From: Novipirellula artificiosorum
GTDB taxonomy: Bacteria > Planctomycetota > Planctomycetia > Pirellulales > Pirellulaceae
Assembly (NCBI RefSeq): GCF_007860135.1
Contig: NZ_SJPV01000002.1
Coordinates: forward strand, 519,055 to 583,054
Length of the DNA: 64,000 bases
Direction of reading: 5' to 3'
Part shown: positions 7,912 to 17,051 of the stretch, in pieces
Numbering within the stretch: position 1 is the first letter of the stretch
Layout of the letters: every line of letters begins with the position of its first letter
Notes under the pieces: generated by a model
What the model was told of the DNA's origin: nothing
The model's database searches: none
The model's input: only the letters and a program-made list of their open reading frames with translations
Translations under genes and position numbers: made by a program

Positions 7912-9030
7912 CTAGCGGTCTCGAGCCATCGGCATGATCACGTAGCTGTAGCCGTCATCGGTGCTTAGCAGCGCTGGGCTTGAAGACGATTCGACTTCGA
8001 TGACAAAACTCGATTCACTGTCGAGCACTTTGCAGAAATCGGCCACGTAACGATTGTCCATCGTCAACGTGATCGTTTCCCCGTCGTAGGCGATCGGTAA
8101 TTCGACTTGCGATTCCCCGATCTCCGCCGTACTGGCCTCGAGTTTAAGCGTCCCATCCCCAAAGGTAAAATCGATGCCACGACTCTCGTGATCCGTCACA
8201 ATGGCTGCTTGGCGAAGTGCTGCAAACAACGGTCCCACCGTCATGTCGATCTGCACCGCCTTTTCCCGTTGCGGGAAAACTTGTCGCCAACTGGGATAGC
8301 GACCTTCGACCAAGCGGGAATAGATCACCGCTCGAGGCGTTCTTAGCAGCAGATCGTTTGCTCGGGCCGACACATCAACGGTGTCATCTTTGTCACTCAG
8401 CGCTCGTTCCATCAACTGAATTGCCCGCGTCGGCACGATCGTACTGGCACCGCTCGTTTGATGGCCTCCTTGTGGTTCCCCGGTCCCCTCCATCTTTGCC
8501 AATCGCCGACCGTCGGTACCAACCGCGATGATGCTGCTACCTTCCATTTCGAGCAAAACTCCGCCGAGTGCGTAACGGCTGCTTTCCGCATCGGTAGCGA
8601 ACACCGTCCTTTTGACCATTTCTCGGAACAACCGCGTCGACAAGACGTGATACTTGTCTTCGTTGAATTCCGCGACGCTTGGGAATTCGTCTGGATTGCT
8701 GCCCGGCAATCGATACTTGCTGCGGCTACCGGTAACGCGAATCCCGCTGTCGTCACTTTCAATCGTCAGCTTCTCATCGTTGCTCTCGCGAAGAATCGCC
8801 ATCGTCCGCTGAACCGGCAACAACGCGGCCCCTTCGTTTTCGACTTCCACCCCCTCGCTGACCTCCAAGCGAATACCAACGTCCAAATCAGTGGCGGTCA
8901 ATGTGATCCGACTTCCCGTGGCGGTGACCTTGACGTTCTGCAAAATCTCTTTGGGCGACCGAGTCGGAGCAATGCTGGCGGCAAGTGCGAAGGCGGAGGT
9001 AAGCGATTCGCGAAGGCAAGTGATTTTCAT
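7912..9030 (-). CDS. dnaN: DNA polymerase III sliding clamp (beta subunit)
   Basis: Ring-shaped processivity clamp that tethers the replicative polymerase and recruits repair and replication partners. The 372 residues fit the family exactly (three clamp domains of about 120). It begins MKITCLRESLTSAF and contains the typical ARAPTRSPKEILQNV-like segment and IRLEVSEGVEVENEG. It ends with SYVIMPMARDR, matching the C-terminal strand (V-M-P-M-R/K) of bacterial clamps. It follows dnaA on the same strand after a 593 bp gap, the frequent bacterial oriC arrangement. Confidence 0.96.
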   Translation of the reverse strand: MKITCLRESLTSAFALAASIAPTRSPKEILQNVKVTATGSRITLTATDLDVGIRLEVSEGVEVENEGAALLPVQRTMAILRESNDEKLTIESDDSGIRVTGSRSKYRLPGSNPDEFPSVAEFNEDKYHVLSTRLFREMVKRTVFATDAESSRYALGGVLLEMEGSSIIAVGTDGRRLAKMEGTGEPQGGHQTSGASTIVPTRAIQLMERALSDKDDTVDVSARANDLLLRTPRAVIYSRLVEGRYPSWRQVFPQREKAVQIDMTVGPLFAALRQAAIVTDHESRGIDFTFGDGTLKLEASTAEIGESQVELPIAYDGETITLTMDNRYVADFCKVLDSESSFVIEVESSSSPALLSTDDGYSYVIMPMARDR

Positions 9031-9623
9031 GACAAAGGCGGACGATCGACTAGGTGCAAAAACAGTTCCAGATTTTCGATGACCATGTTGTACCGCGTAG
9101 CTCGCTGATGTGTAGTGGTGAAACGGTCGAGTGATTTAACATTCAGAGAGCATTGTCAAGAGAATATAAAGTATTTAAATATCGTCGTCGTCGTAATACA
9201 GACATCGGAGCTGTTCAAAAGACGGAAAAAGACGTTGTAAGTTGAAAGCCATTCACGGTTTAGCAAGATGGCTAGTTAGTGGAAAAGGTGTTGGACGTAG
9301 GTCGACTGAGGGTGGAGAATCGTTAGCAAGTCGAACAGACAAGAACAGCGACAGCGAACGGTGCGGGAGGCGTCAACGACGGAGCAGACGTAGGGCGGAC
9401 AGGGAACGGACAGGTTATCCACGGCTAGAAAGAGCAAAAAAAGTAGCGGCAGGGTCAAAGGAGGGTGTAACGAACACGCGCCGAGGAGACTAACGGGACA
9501 ACGGCAATTTCCGGTTCCTACAAGCACGAAGCGTTAGGGAGCGAATCACAGATGTCAAAACCCACTCGCTTGCGCTTCGTGGTTGTCTTTGCAACGTGTC
9601 CGCAGCAACGTGGCGCTGTTCAG
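9031..9623. other. dnaA-dnaN intergenic region, candidate oriC
   Basis: There is no convincing gene in 593 bp between dnaA and dnaN. A consensus-like DnaA box TTATCCACG lies at 9415-9423 (one mismatch to TTATCCACA). An AT-rich tract (AATATAAAGTATTTAAATAT within 9160-9182) could be the DNA unwinding element. The location beside both replication genes and dciA is the classic origin context. Only one strong box is obvious, fewer than usual, so this planctomycete may use divergent boxes that I cannot recognise. Confidence 0.6.
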
Positions 9624-10766
9624 CTAAGCAGACAGCTTTTCGGTCAGTTCGTCAGCGGCTAGACGTAAATCGGCGTCGCGGAGCAGCAACTCATCGGTTT
9701 TTCGGATCGCATGCAGGACGGTGGTGTGATCACGACCACCAAAATACTCGCCAATGTCGTTCATGCTGAGGGAGGTCAAGCGACGAGCAAGCAGCATGGC
9801 CAACGACCGTGCACGAACCCAGTGCTGCTTGCGGGAACTACTTCGCAAATCACTGGCTCGATGACGGAAATGTCGGGCTACGGTGTTCGTAATTTTGGCA
9901 ATCGAAATGGGCTGACCAGACGATACAGACTGGATCGCGGCCTCGACCGCTTCACAACACGGCGGTCGGTTTTTCATCCGGCACCACAAATCGATCTGTT
10001 TCATCACAGCAGCAAGAGCTCGAACCGGTGCCGTTTTGTCGAGGCCCTCCTCAAGCATTCCATACATCGATGCATCAAGGTCGAGACCATGCTGCATCGC
10101 CAATTCACGAAGCACAATGGGGCGAGTAGAGGGTCCAGGGCAGTGGATGGGGACGGTTAAACCGGGTATCGAGCGACTGACAAGACTTGGTCGCAAACCT
10201 CGAACCTCGGTGGGCAAACGTCGGCAAGTCAACAAGGTTGGCAATCGGGCTTCAACGCGAGCGTCAATGCGTAGGGCGAGTTCATCTTGAGCGGCATGCT
10301 TGGTCGTGATCAACTGCAAATCATCAAGGATCAGCACGGGAGCCTGTTCGATTTCTTCGCGTAGCGACGCAAGCACATCGGCGGCGACGGCATCGGCGTA
10401 GCGACGAGCAAAATCGATCGCTGGACAATGGACAACACTGTTGACATCCGTCCATCCCAGCTGATTGGCGTAGCGGACCGCCAAATGCAATGCCAATGAC
10501 GTCTTTCCACTTCCGGTCGGGCCGACGAACAAAACGGGATTGCCCAATTCGAACAAGGAAGCTTCCTGACGAGCCACATAGGCAGCAAGTCGATTCTCTG
10601 GACCGGCAAGAAAATAGGGCAAAACCAATGGACTGGCGGTGCCGGTCGCACTACGGCGACGAGCCTTGAGCAGCGGGCGCTCCAGCGGAAATGCGACCAC
10701 TTCGCTATTGGCGTCGAGGCGACCCGTGACGGGGACGGTCGTAAGTGTGGAAGCTGTCACAGTCAA
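9624..10766 (-). CDS. dnaA: Chromosomal replication initiator DnaA (short, divergent)
   Basis: AAA+ initiator that opens oriC. It has a Walker A motif GPTGSGKTSL near residue 82 and Walker B LILDDLQLI near residue 146. The C-terminal domain IV ends with the DnaA signature region (RARSLAMLLARRLTSLS, then GGRDHTTVLHA), which reads DnaA boxes. At 380 residues it is 60-100 shorter than typical. The first 50 residues do not resemble domain I, the DnaB-interacting part, so helicase recruitment may rely on DciA. The TTG start follows an in-frame TGA, so it cannot extend upstream. No clear ribosome binding site is visible. A variant box TTTTCCACA at 10845-10853 could serve autoregulation. Confidence 0.9.
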   Translation of the reverse strand: MTVTASTLTTVPVTGRLDANSEVVAFPLERPLLKARRRSATGTASPLVLPYFLAGPENRLAAYVARQEASLFELGNPVLFVGPTGSGKTSLALHLAVRYANQLGWTDVNSVVHCPAIDFARRYADAVAADVLASLREEIEQAPVLILDDLQLITTKHAAQDELALRIDARVEARLPTLLTCRRLPTEVRGLRPSLVSRSIPGLTVPIHCPGPSTRPIVLRELAMQHGLDLDASMYGMLEEGLDKTAPVRALAAVMKQIDLWCRMKNRPPCCEAVEAAIQSVSSGQPISIAKITNTVARHFRHRASDLRSSSRKQHWVRARSLAMLLARRLTSLSMNDIGEYFGGRDHTTVLHAIRKTDELLLRDADLRLAADELTEKLSA

Positions 10767-10840
10767 TCATCGAGGACGATGGGTGATCGAATCGGTCGCA
10801 TTCTAACCAAGTTCCAAGTGAATAACGAGGGGAAAAATAG

Positions 10841-12004
10841 TTAGTTTTCCACAGCTTTGTTTCTTCCTAAATGCTTATAGCATCGAGAGATACGGTCGAT
10901 AGAATCCACGATCTCTTCACGACGGGAAAATCGACTGAGGCTGAATCGCAGCGCCGATTGCACCAAGCTGGACGACAATTTCATCGCTTGCAGCACGTGA
11001 CTCGGAGGACTACTTCCGCTACTGCATGCCGCCCCGCTGCTGCAAGCAACCTTGGCAAAGTCGAGAGACATCAACATCGATTGGCGATCGGCATTGGGAA
11101 AAGAGACGCACGAGGTGTTGGGCAACCGCTCGACCGAAGCGCCGTGGACGACCAGATCCGGGAAGAGGCTCAAGAGCGACCCTTCCAGCTCATCCCGGAG
11201 CATCATCATGGAGTCGGAATTTTGGCGGAGGGAGTCGACCGCCAGTTGTAGTGCGGCAGCCATCCCCGAAATCAAAGCGACCGGTTCGGTACCGGGTCGC
11301 GTTTCGAGTTGTTGCGGGCCGCCGTGAAAAAGGGGGCGCAATTTAACACCGCTACCGAGCCACAGGCCGCCGATTCCGACGGGACCGTGGAATTTGTGAG
11401 CCGATAACGTCACCGCCGCCGCATCCAATCGTCGCAGTGAAAATGGCACTTTGCCAATCGATTGCGTCGCGTCCACGTGCAACAAGACGCCGGCGCGGCG
11501 ACAAACAACAGCGGCTTCCTCGATGGGTTGTAAGACGCCCGTTTCATTGTTCGCCGACATCAGCGACACCAAGCCACACGGCGAACGGCACGATTGGATC
11601 TGTTCGGCTAATTCGTCGATCCTTGCCACACCGTTGGAATCGACCTCCATCCAACGGATCTCACGCCCGGTCGAAGCGAGCTGTTCGGCCACCGAGATAA
11701 CGCTGGGGTGCTCAATGCGACTGAGGATGATCGCCGAATGGGGGTCGCCAAGGCCGGCGAGCGCTAAGTTATTGGATTCAGTTCCACCGCTGGTGAAGAG
11801 AAAGCGGGGCCCCCCTGGTCGATCGAGTGTTGTATCAACAGCCTGAGAAATCACATCGAAGGCTTCATCGATATGCAACTGAGCTGCCCGCCCCATTGCG
11901 TGCTGGCTTGAAGCGTTGGCGGGGCCAAGGGCAAGAACCTCGGCGATCACGTTGGCGACGCGCGCGTCAATGGCGGTGGTCGCGTTGTTGTCGAGGTAAA
12001 TCAC
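10841..12004 (-). CDS. Cysteine desulfurase (NifS/IscS-like, PLP enzyme)
   Basis: Transfers sulfur from cysteine to an active-site cysteine, for Fe-S cluster or tRNA thiolation pathways. It starts MIYLDNNATT, the family hallmark. The PLP-binding lysine is in LSAHKFHGPVG, and the mobile catalytic loop is SSGAACSSGS near residue 330. The 387-residue length is normal. The GTG start overlaps the stop of the upstream gene (GTGA), so the two are translationally coupled. No scaffold protein or tRNA thiolase lies beside it, so the sulfur acceptor is not evident from context. Confidence 0.92.
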   Translation of the reverse strand: MIYLDNNATTAIDARVANVIAEVLALGPANASSQHAMGRAAQLHIDEAFDVISQAVDTTLDRPGGPRFLFTSGGTESNNLALAGLGDPHSAIILSRIEHPSVISVAEQLASTGREIRWMEVDSNGVARIDELAEQIQSCRSPCGLVSLMSANNETGVLQPIEEAAVVCRRAGVLLHVDATQSIGKVPFSLRRLDAAAVTLSAHKFHGPVGIGGLWLGSGVKLRPLFHGGPQQLETRPGTEPVALISGMAAALQLAVDSLRQNSDSMMMLRDELEGSLLSLFPDLVVHGASVERLPNTSCVSFPNADRQSMLMSLDFAKVACSSGAACSSGSSPPSHVLQAMKLSSSLVQSALRFSLSRFSRREEIVDSIDRISRCYKHLGRNKAVEN

Positions 12005-12741
12005 AGGTTATTCAGTTCAACATCGTTTGGGAAATCTTGGCGGGCTTCGAGCAAGATTCCATTGGCCAGTTCATCACGGTCGGCAGCTCGCAGATCCAGG
12101 ATCAGATCGCGGTACTGCAAACGAAGCGAATCGTCGACCTTCTGCGACATCGCTTCGGCGCTTTGATCGGTTTGAGCCAATTCGAAGAGTGGTGGCATGA
12201 GTAAGTACATTTCTCGCCCGGCCAGCCGCTGAATCCGCGGCCAAAACAGCTTGGCATGTTTGGGATGGTCGATACACCATTGGCGCCAGTACTCGCCACC
12301 CTCGTGCTTCAGCGTCAATTGATCGACCAGTATTTTGGCGTCGGCAGGAGTCTGCCCGGTAAAACCACGTGATAGGTCGACCAAATGCCAAATCTCCGCG
12401 TGTTGGGTAGGAGCGTTGATGAGTGAATTTTGGCGAAGGTAGGTCGCGGTCTTCGTTGTCACACGGGTCCGGCGAATGGGGGTGATTTGAAGGTGGATCA
12501 GCGGGATTTCGTAAAAACGAAACTCTCGCATCGCAAAGGTCACTGGCGAAAACTCACGGCCGGCGACGGCACCCTGCACGCGAATCAGCAGGAACAGCAC
12601 GATCGAGACAAAGATGGCACTGAGAACGATGACCCATCGTCGCAGCACCCCTCTCTGATTCTTCGTATTTCGAGATGGCGACGGAGAGGTGGACAAGGGA
12701 GTGCCAGGAGGAAGAAGCGGAAAAAAAAGTAAAGAAAGCAA
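12001..12741 (-). CDS. Single-pass membrane protein of unknown function
   Basis: Not recognised. A serine/proline-rich N-terminus is followed by one transmembrane segment (WVIVLSAIFVSIVLFLLI, about residues 36-53). The remaining roughly 190 residues are soluble, probably outside the membrane, and rich in aromatic and charged residues (RQWCIDHPKHAKLFWPRIQRL). It is coupled to the cysteine desulfurase by a 4 bp overlap. The TTG start is uncertain; GTG at 12648 would begin just before the membrane segment. Confidence 0.65.
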   Translation of the reverse strand: MLSLLFFPLLPPGTPLSTSPSPSRNTKNQRGVLRRWVIVLSAIFVSIVLFLLIRVQGAVAGREFSPVTFAMREFRFYEIPLIHLQITPIRRTRVTTKTATYLRQNSLINAPTQHAEIWHLVDLSRGFTGQTPADAKILVDQLTLKHEGGEYWRQWCIDHPKHAKLFWPRIQRLAGREMYLLMPPLFELAQTDQSAEAMSQKVDDSLRLQYRDLILDLRAADRDELANGILLEARQDFPNDVELNNL

Positions 12742-12866
12742 GCGTTTCGATCGATCCCCCGATTGTACTCGATTACCAAGAGAGACTAGAAAGCCTAAAA
12801 TCCAACTTAGCTTGCACTTAAATTTAGGCGGAACAGCAGCTTCGATGCTAACAAGAGCCCAACGCG

Positions 12867-14129
12867 ATGAAGCCTAGCGGTTCGTTTGTCCCGATCGGCA
12901 GTCGTTCTCTGACAGCGATGGGCCCAACCCAAGTGTCCCAGTTCGGGTGGCAGAATTCAACGTCTGCTTGGCGTTCCAAGCCGCCGAGGCGACCCTATGG
13001 GGTGCTTTCGGGGCACAACGAGCCATCAACGGACATTCCTGCGGATGCCGAACCGACGTCAGGTGACGATCCCCAAAAAAAGCGGAAACGAGTTGAAGCG
13101 GTTTTATTTCTTGCAAAAGTGCCTTTATCGCCCAGAAAACTGTCCCAACTGGCTCACTTGGCGGATGCGACTGAGGCTCGTACACTTGTCCGCGAACTCA
13201 ATACATCATACGAAAGTCATGGTCGAGCGATTCGGGTGGAACAGATTGCGGGCGGATATCGGATGATGACCCGTGTCGCATTGTCCCCTTGGTTGATTCG
13301 GCTTGGACATTTGCCTCCAGCGGTCCGCCTGTCAACGCCGATGATGGAAACGCTAGCGGTAGTCGCCTATCGCCAAAACGTTTCTCGAGCCGACGTCGAA
13401 GCCATTCGAGGGGTCGCTTGTGGGGAATTGTTGCGGCAGTTGATGGAGCGAGATTTAGTACGAATAGCAGGACGAAGCGAGGAATTAGGCCGACCGTACT
13501 TGTACGGGACCACCAAACACTTCTTGCACGTTTTTGGCTTGGCCAGCACCGAGGGGTTGCCGCCGATTCAATGGCAGATGCTGCGAGAAACGCTGAACGA
13601 TCCCGCATCCGATGAACGATCAGAAACCACACCCGAAGATTTGTCCCCTAACGATAGTTTTCCATCCAAGAAGGAGTCAGTCGTGAGCACCGCTGTCGCA
13701 TCGGTTCTCTCCGAACCCCAATCCGATCTCTGGATCGTCGACCCAGTCCTAGAGAGCCCTCGAGGCTACGAGGGACATCCCCAACAAGAGGATCCTCGCG
13801 CCGTAATCGAAGATGAAGAAGATGAGTTGTACGGCGATGATGATGATGATGACGACGACCTCGTCGATGACGATGAGGATGATGACGACGACTGGGACGA
13901 CGACGACGATGATGACCTCGACGAAGAGGATGACGAGGATGATCTTGATAAAGAAGATCTCGACGAGGAGGACGTCGACGACGATTTAGAAGGCGACGAC
14001 GAGGAGGATGTCGACGACGATTGGGAAGAAGTCGATGACGATGACGACGACGATTGGGACGACGACGACGACGACGAGGATGACGATTGGGAAGAAGACG
14101 CAGCCGATGACGATGAGGATTGGACTTAG
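12867..14129 (+). CDS. scpB: Segregation and condensation protein B with acidic tail
   Basis: ScpB partners ScpA and SMC in the bacterial condensin. Residues about 70-235 hold the two winged-helix domains: KRVEAVLFLAKVPLSPRKL, GYRMMTR, then TLAVVAYRQNVSRADVEAIRGV and GRPYLYGTTKHFL. A regular ScpB is 180-220 residues; this one continues with about 110 residues that are almost only Asp and Glu (from roughly residue 310 to the end). The tail is encoded by GAY/GAR triplet repeats at 13810-14126. No scpA is present in the window. The start lacks a strong ribosome binding site, so the first 60 residues are uncertain. Confidence 0.93.
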   Translation: MKPSGSFVPIGSRSLTAMGPTQVSQFGWQNSTSAWRSKPPRRPYGVLSGHNEPSTDIPADAEPTSGDDPQKKRKRVEAVLFLAKVPLSPRKLSQLAHLADATEARTLVRELNTSYESHGRAIRVEQIAGGYRMMTRVALSPWLIRLGHLPPAVRLSTPMMETLAVVAYRQNVSRADVEAIRGVACGELLRQLMERDLVRIAGRSEELGRPYLYGTTKHFLHVFGLASTEGLPPIQWQMLRETLNDPASDERSETTPEDLSPNDSFPSKKESVVSTAVASVLSEPQSDLWIVDPVLESPRGYEGHPQQEDPRAVIEDEEDELYGDDDDDDDDLVDDDEDDDDDWDDDDDDDLDEEDDEDDLDKEDLDEEDVDDDLEGDDEEDVDDDWEEVDDDDDDDWDDDDDDEDDDWEEDAADDDEDWT

Positions 14130-14141
14130 AACCTATCCGAA

Positions 14142-14248
14142 AAGGGGTCTGACCCTTTGTCGACCGACGTTTCGATTGCTCAAGAACTCGTTGTTTTCCA
14201 ATGGAATCGCTACCGATACGCTCAGACCAAGAGAGGGTCAGACCCCTT
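14142..14248. repeat. 15-base inverted repeat between scpB and the GNAT-like gene
   Basis: AAGGGGTCTGACCCT (14142-14156) and AGGGTCAGACCCCTT (14234-14248) are perfect complements separated by 77 bases, and each arm is itself nearly palindromic. The arms bracket a sequence with no gene. It resembles small dispersed palindromic elements of planctomycete intergenic regions. A role as a terminator for scpB is possible, but no T-run is present. Confidence 0.6.
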
Positions 14249-14276
14249 CATGCTCTCGTAACCACCAGGAGTCGAG

Positions 14277-15380
14277 ATGGCCGACGCAGAGCTTCTCAGT
14301 CTCTCAGGTCTTGCCTCGTTGCGCGAGCACGCGGTCGCTTGGGATGACCTCTGGTCCCGCAGCGTAACGGCATCACCCACCTGCCGAGCGGAATTGATGG
14401 TGCTTTGGGTCGAACGTTTCGCCTTGAATTCGGAGTTTCGCGCCTTGGTGGTTCAGCGGCAAGGACGTTGGGTCGCAGCGTTGCCGTTGGTCTCTCGACG
14501 ATTATCGCGAATCGGTGCCGCAGCCGGTTTGCCAGTCAACGACTGGTCCCAATGCGGCGATTTGTTGCTCGATGAATCGGCCGATGTGGAAGAAACCCTG
14601 AGATGTTTGGCCAGCGGATTCGGGCAGCTGCCTTGGTCGCTGCTGTGGCTCGATGGAGCACGGATCGAGACGTTTCGTTGGCAAAGGCTACAGCACGTTC
14701 TCGAAAAGAGTGGCTGTAAGGTTGTTAGTGAGTCACGATTCAACGTCGGGTGGCTCGAATTGAAACCTCGGTTTGACGAACAGCAAAAGTGTTGGTCAAA
14801 AGGCTTTCGAAAAGACCTGCGACGTTCCCAGCGTCGCCTAGCCGAACAGGGTCATCTTGAACTGAAGCTACATACGGACATGGGTGCATCCGATCTTGAA
14901 GGGCTGTTTGACCGCGTGTTGCAGGTCGATCAACAAAGTTGGAAGGCAAAATCGGGGACGGCGATCCAGGATTCAGAGGGCCTGGCTGATTTTTACCTCA
15001 GCCAGGCGCGTCAGCTTGCAGCGCACCGCGAATTGGTCCTTGCGTTCTTGGAACTCGAAGATCAGCCGATCGCCTTTGAAATCGGTTGGTTGGCTAAATC
15101 CGTTTACCATTCGTTCAAAGTGGGTTTTGACCAGCGTTTTGCCAAATATTCGCCTGGCCAGTTGATGATGTCCTTGCTGATCGAGGAAATGATTCGAGCC
15201 AGCCATGCGACGGCGATTGATTGCATTGGGCCGCTAAGCGAGGCAACCGAGCGTTTTCTTCCCGGATCGTACACGATTGGCCGAATGCTGATCGCCAACC
15301 CCGCGAGCTGGACCGGACGTGGCATGCTCTCACTTTACGGGAACCTGATGCCACTGTTGCGACGGGTGCGGGATTCATAG
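14277..15380 (+). CDS. GNAT-fold acyltransferase of the BioF2-like/CelD type (PF13480)
   Basis: The arrangement matches the Acetyltransf_6 family found near polysaccharide and envelope genes: a conserved first half ending in KGFRKDLRRSQRRLAEQG, and a second half with SWKAKSGTAI, QPIAFEIGWLAKSVYHSFKVGFD and YSPGQLMMSLLIEEMI. Its members acylate cell-surface sugars or peptides, but substrates are rarely known. Residues about 175-315 form the acetyltransferase domain. GGAG lies eight bases before the ATG. It is a single gene between scpB and a TPR lipoprotein, all on the plus strand. Confidence 0.85.
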   Translation: MADAELLSLSGLASLREHAVAWDDLWSRSVTASPTCRAELMVLWVERFALNSEFRALVVQRQGRWVAALPLVSRRLSRIGAAAGLPVNDWSQCGDLLLDESADVEETLRCLASGFGQLPWSLLWLDGARIETFRWQRLQHVLEKSGCKVVSESRFNVGWLELKPRFDEQQKCWSKGFRKDLRRSQRRLAEQGHLELKLHTDMGASDLEGLFDRVLQVDQQSWKAKSGTAIQDSEGLADFYLSQARQLAAHRELVLAFLELEDQPIAFEIGWLAKSVYHSFKVGFDQRFAKYSPGQLMMSLLIEEMIRASHATAIDCIGPLSEATERFLPGSYTIGRMLIANPASWTGRGMLSLYGNLMPLLRRVRDS

Positions 15381-15598
15381 CGACGAGCAGGTCGTAGGTG
15401 GCCATGGAGAAGGCGAATTGGTTTGCTGAGGCCTTTTTCGACAAATGGCTGGATTCGAATGAAGAATCGACGGTAATCCGGTCGATCCCTACAATCGGAA
15501 CCATACGATCATTCCGTACAACCGCACGCTTTGATGTCTCGGAAATCCTCCTGTCTTTGGAGCGATGCACCGACGGCATTCCTTCGGGAGACCTTCTC

Positions 15599-17020
15599 GT
15601 GAAACGCTCAACGAAAACACGCCGAGCTCTGTTCTTGTCGATTCTGGCCGGATCGACGATCACCTTTTCCACAGGATGCTCAAGCAGTGGCTTTTCTCTT
15701 GCTTCGATGAATCCATTTTCACGGCCACCGCTGACGGCGGAACCGGAAACACCGGCCAATCCCTCGGTGACCGAATCGATCGCTTCGACCACCAACAGTG
15801 CGACCAAGTCGATCGGTGCGGTGGGGGTCTCGGCCAAGAACGCCATCGGCAAAACCACGAGCGCGGTGGCGGGCGTTTTTCGACGTGACACGGACGACGG
15901 GGCGGACGAGTTCTCCCAGACCGATCCGTTGACGTTGACGGACGAACCGGTCGAAGTGAGTCCCGAAGTGTTTGTCGCCAATGGCCAGCTTTGGGAATCG
16001 ACTGGTAATTTTCCTAAGGCGATGGAGAGTTACACCAAGGCGCTCGAGAAGAAACCGAACGACGCAGCCGCATTGACGAGTGTTGCACGGCTCCATTTCC
16101 AACAAGGGAACCACGCCAAGGCGGTCGAGTATTTCCAGCGAGCGGTCAAAGAAACTCCGACCGATGCGGCGCTCTACAACGATCTCGGTTTGACGCTCAG
16201 CAAAACGGGTGATCATGCGCAAGCTTCCCAGATGCTCGGGAAGGCTCTGGAGTTGGCTCCGGGAACTTCGCGTTACGCAAACAACCTTGCGAGTGTCCGT
16301 TTTGAAGCGGGTGACAAGCAAGGGGCGTTGAGTGTGCTGCAACAAAACAACAAGCCGGCGGTCGCCCATTTCAACATGGCCTATTTGCACTACAGCCAGG
16401 GGCAAATGGCGGATTCGCGAAATCACCTCACCGAGGCGATGAAGTACGAAACGCAAGCCTCGAGTGATGCAGCGGTACGGCGGGCGGTCGATCGAGCCCG
16501 TGAAATGCTGACGCAGATCGATGCGAGCGGCAAGGGAGTTTCCGATATCGCTCAAGCGCCAACCTCGGTACCAGCTGCCGCGGCATCGGCACCGAATCGC
16601 TATGCCGCGGTTCCGGCTACCAGTGTGACCACCGCAGCGGCTCGTCAATCGACGTCACAAACGCCAGCGGAAACGGCCAGCTATCGCCCCGACTCGACCC
16701 CCTGGGCACCCGCCATGGCGTCAATCACGCAACCGAGTTCCGCTCCGGCAGCCGGATCCTGTGAAGGTGGCAGTTGTTCGGCTCCGGCAACGGCGACCAT
16801 GCAACCGGCAGCAAGTTCGCCCACCGTGACGGTAGCGGGAACTCCCAATTGGGGTTCAGGAAGTTGGTCCACGACAGCCAAGCCAGCCACGACCGGCCCG
16901 ACGGTACCAACCCAGCCGACGGCTCCAGCAGCGGCAACGACGCCGGTTCAGCCGGCGGGTGCTGCTGCACCGGCTAATGCTTATGGGTTGCCCCAAGGGC
17001 TGACGATGCCAGGCATGTAG
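15599..17020 (+). CDS. TPR-repeat lipoprotein
   Basis: The GTG at 15599 gives a basic N-region, a hydrophobic stretch (ALFLSILAGSTITF) and a lipobox ending STGC, so the protein should be lipid-anchored. GGAG lies upstream. An upstream start at 15398 would add 67 residues without sense. At least four tetratricopeptide repeats follow (GNFPKAMESYTKALEKKPND; GNHAKAVEYFQRAVKETPTD; GDHAQASQMLGKALELAPG; GQMADSRNHLTEAM). The last 180 residues are Ala/Pro/Thr-rich and probably disordered. It is likely a scaffold for envelope complexes; the partner is unknown. Confidence 0.85.
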   Translation: MKRSTKTRRALFLSILAGSTITFSTGCSSSGFSLASMNPFSRPPLTAEPETPANPSVTESIASTTNSATKSIGAVGVSAKNAIGKTTSAVAGVFRRDTDDGADEFSQTDPLTLTDEPVEVSPEVFVANGQLWESTGNFPKAMESYTKALEKKPNDAAALTSVARLHFQQGNHAKAVEYFQRAVKETPTDAALYNDLGLTLSKTGDHAQASQMLGKALELAPGTSRYANNLASVRFEAGDKQGALSVLQQNNKPAVAHFNMAYLHYSQGQMADSRNHLTEAMKYETQASSDAAVRRAVDRAREMLTQIDASGKGVSDIAQAPTSVPAAAASAPNRYAAVPATSVTTAAARQSTSQTPAETASYRPDSTPWAPAMASITQPSSAPAAGSCEGGSCSAPATATMQPAASSPTVTVAGTPNWGSGSWSTTAKPATTGPTVPTQPTAPAAATTPVQPAGAAAPANAYGLPQGLTMPGM

Positions 17021-17051
17021 CGGAAGCGGCAGAGACTCCCAAAACGAACGC

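Noticed and set aside
9276-9527. Small frames on both strands in the dnaA-dnaN gap
   Set aside because: The translations are biased and unlike protein, and the DnaA box and AT-rich tract favour a non-coding origin region.
13810-14126. GA-rich triplet tract as a non-coding repeat
   Set aside because: It stays in frame with scpB to its stop codon and codes for an acidic tail, so it is annotated as protein-coding.
15115-16648. Long minus-strand frames opposite the GNAT-like and TPR genes
   Set aside because: They mirror GC-rich coding sequence; the plus-strand products have clear domains, a lipobox and repeats.
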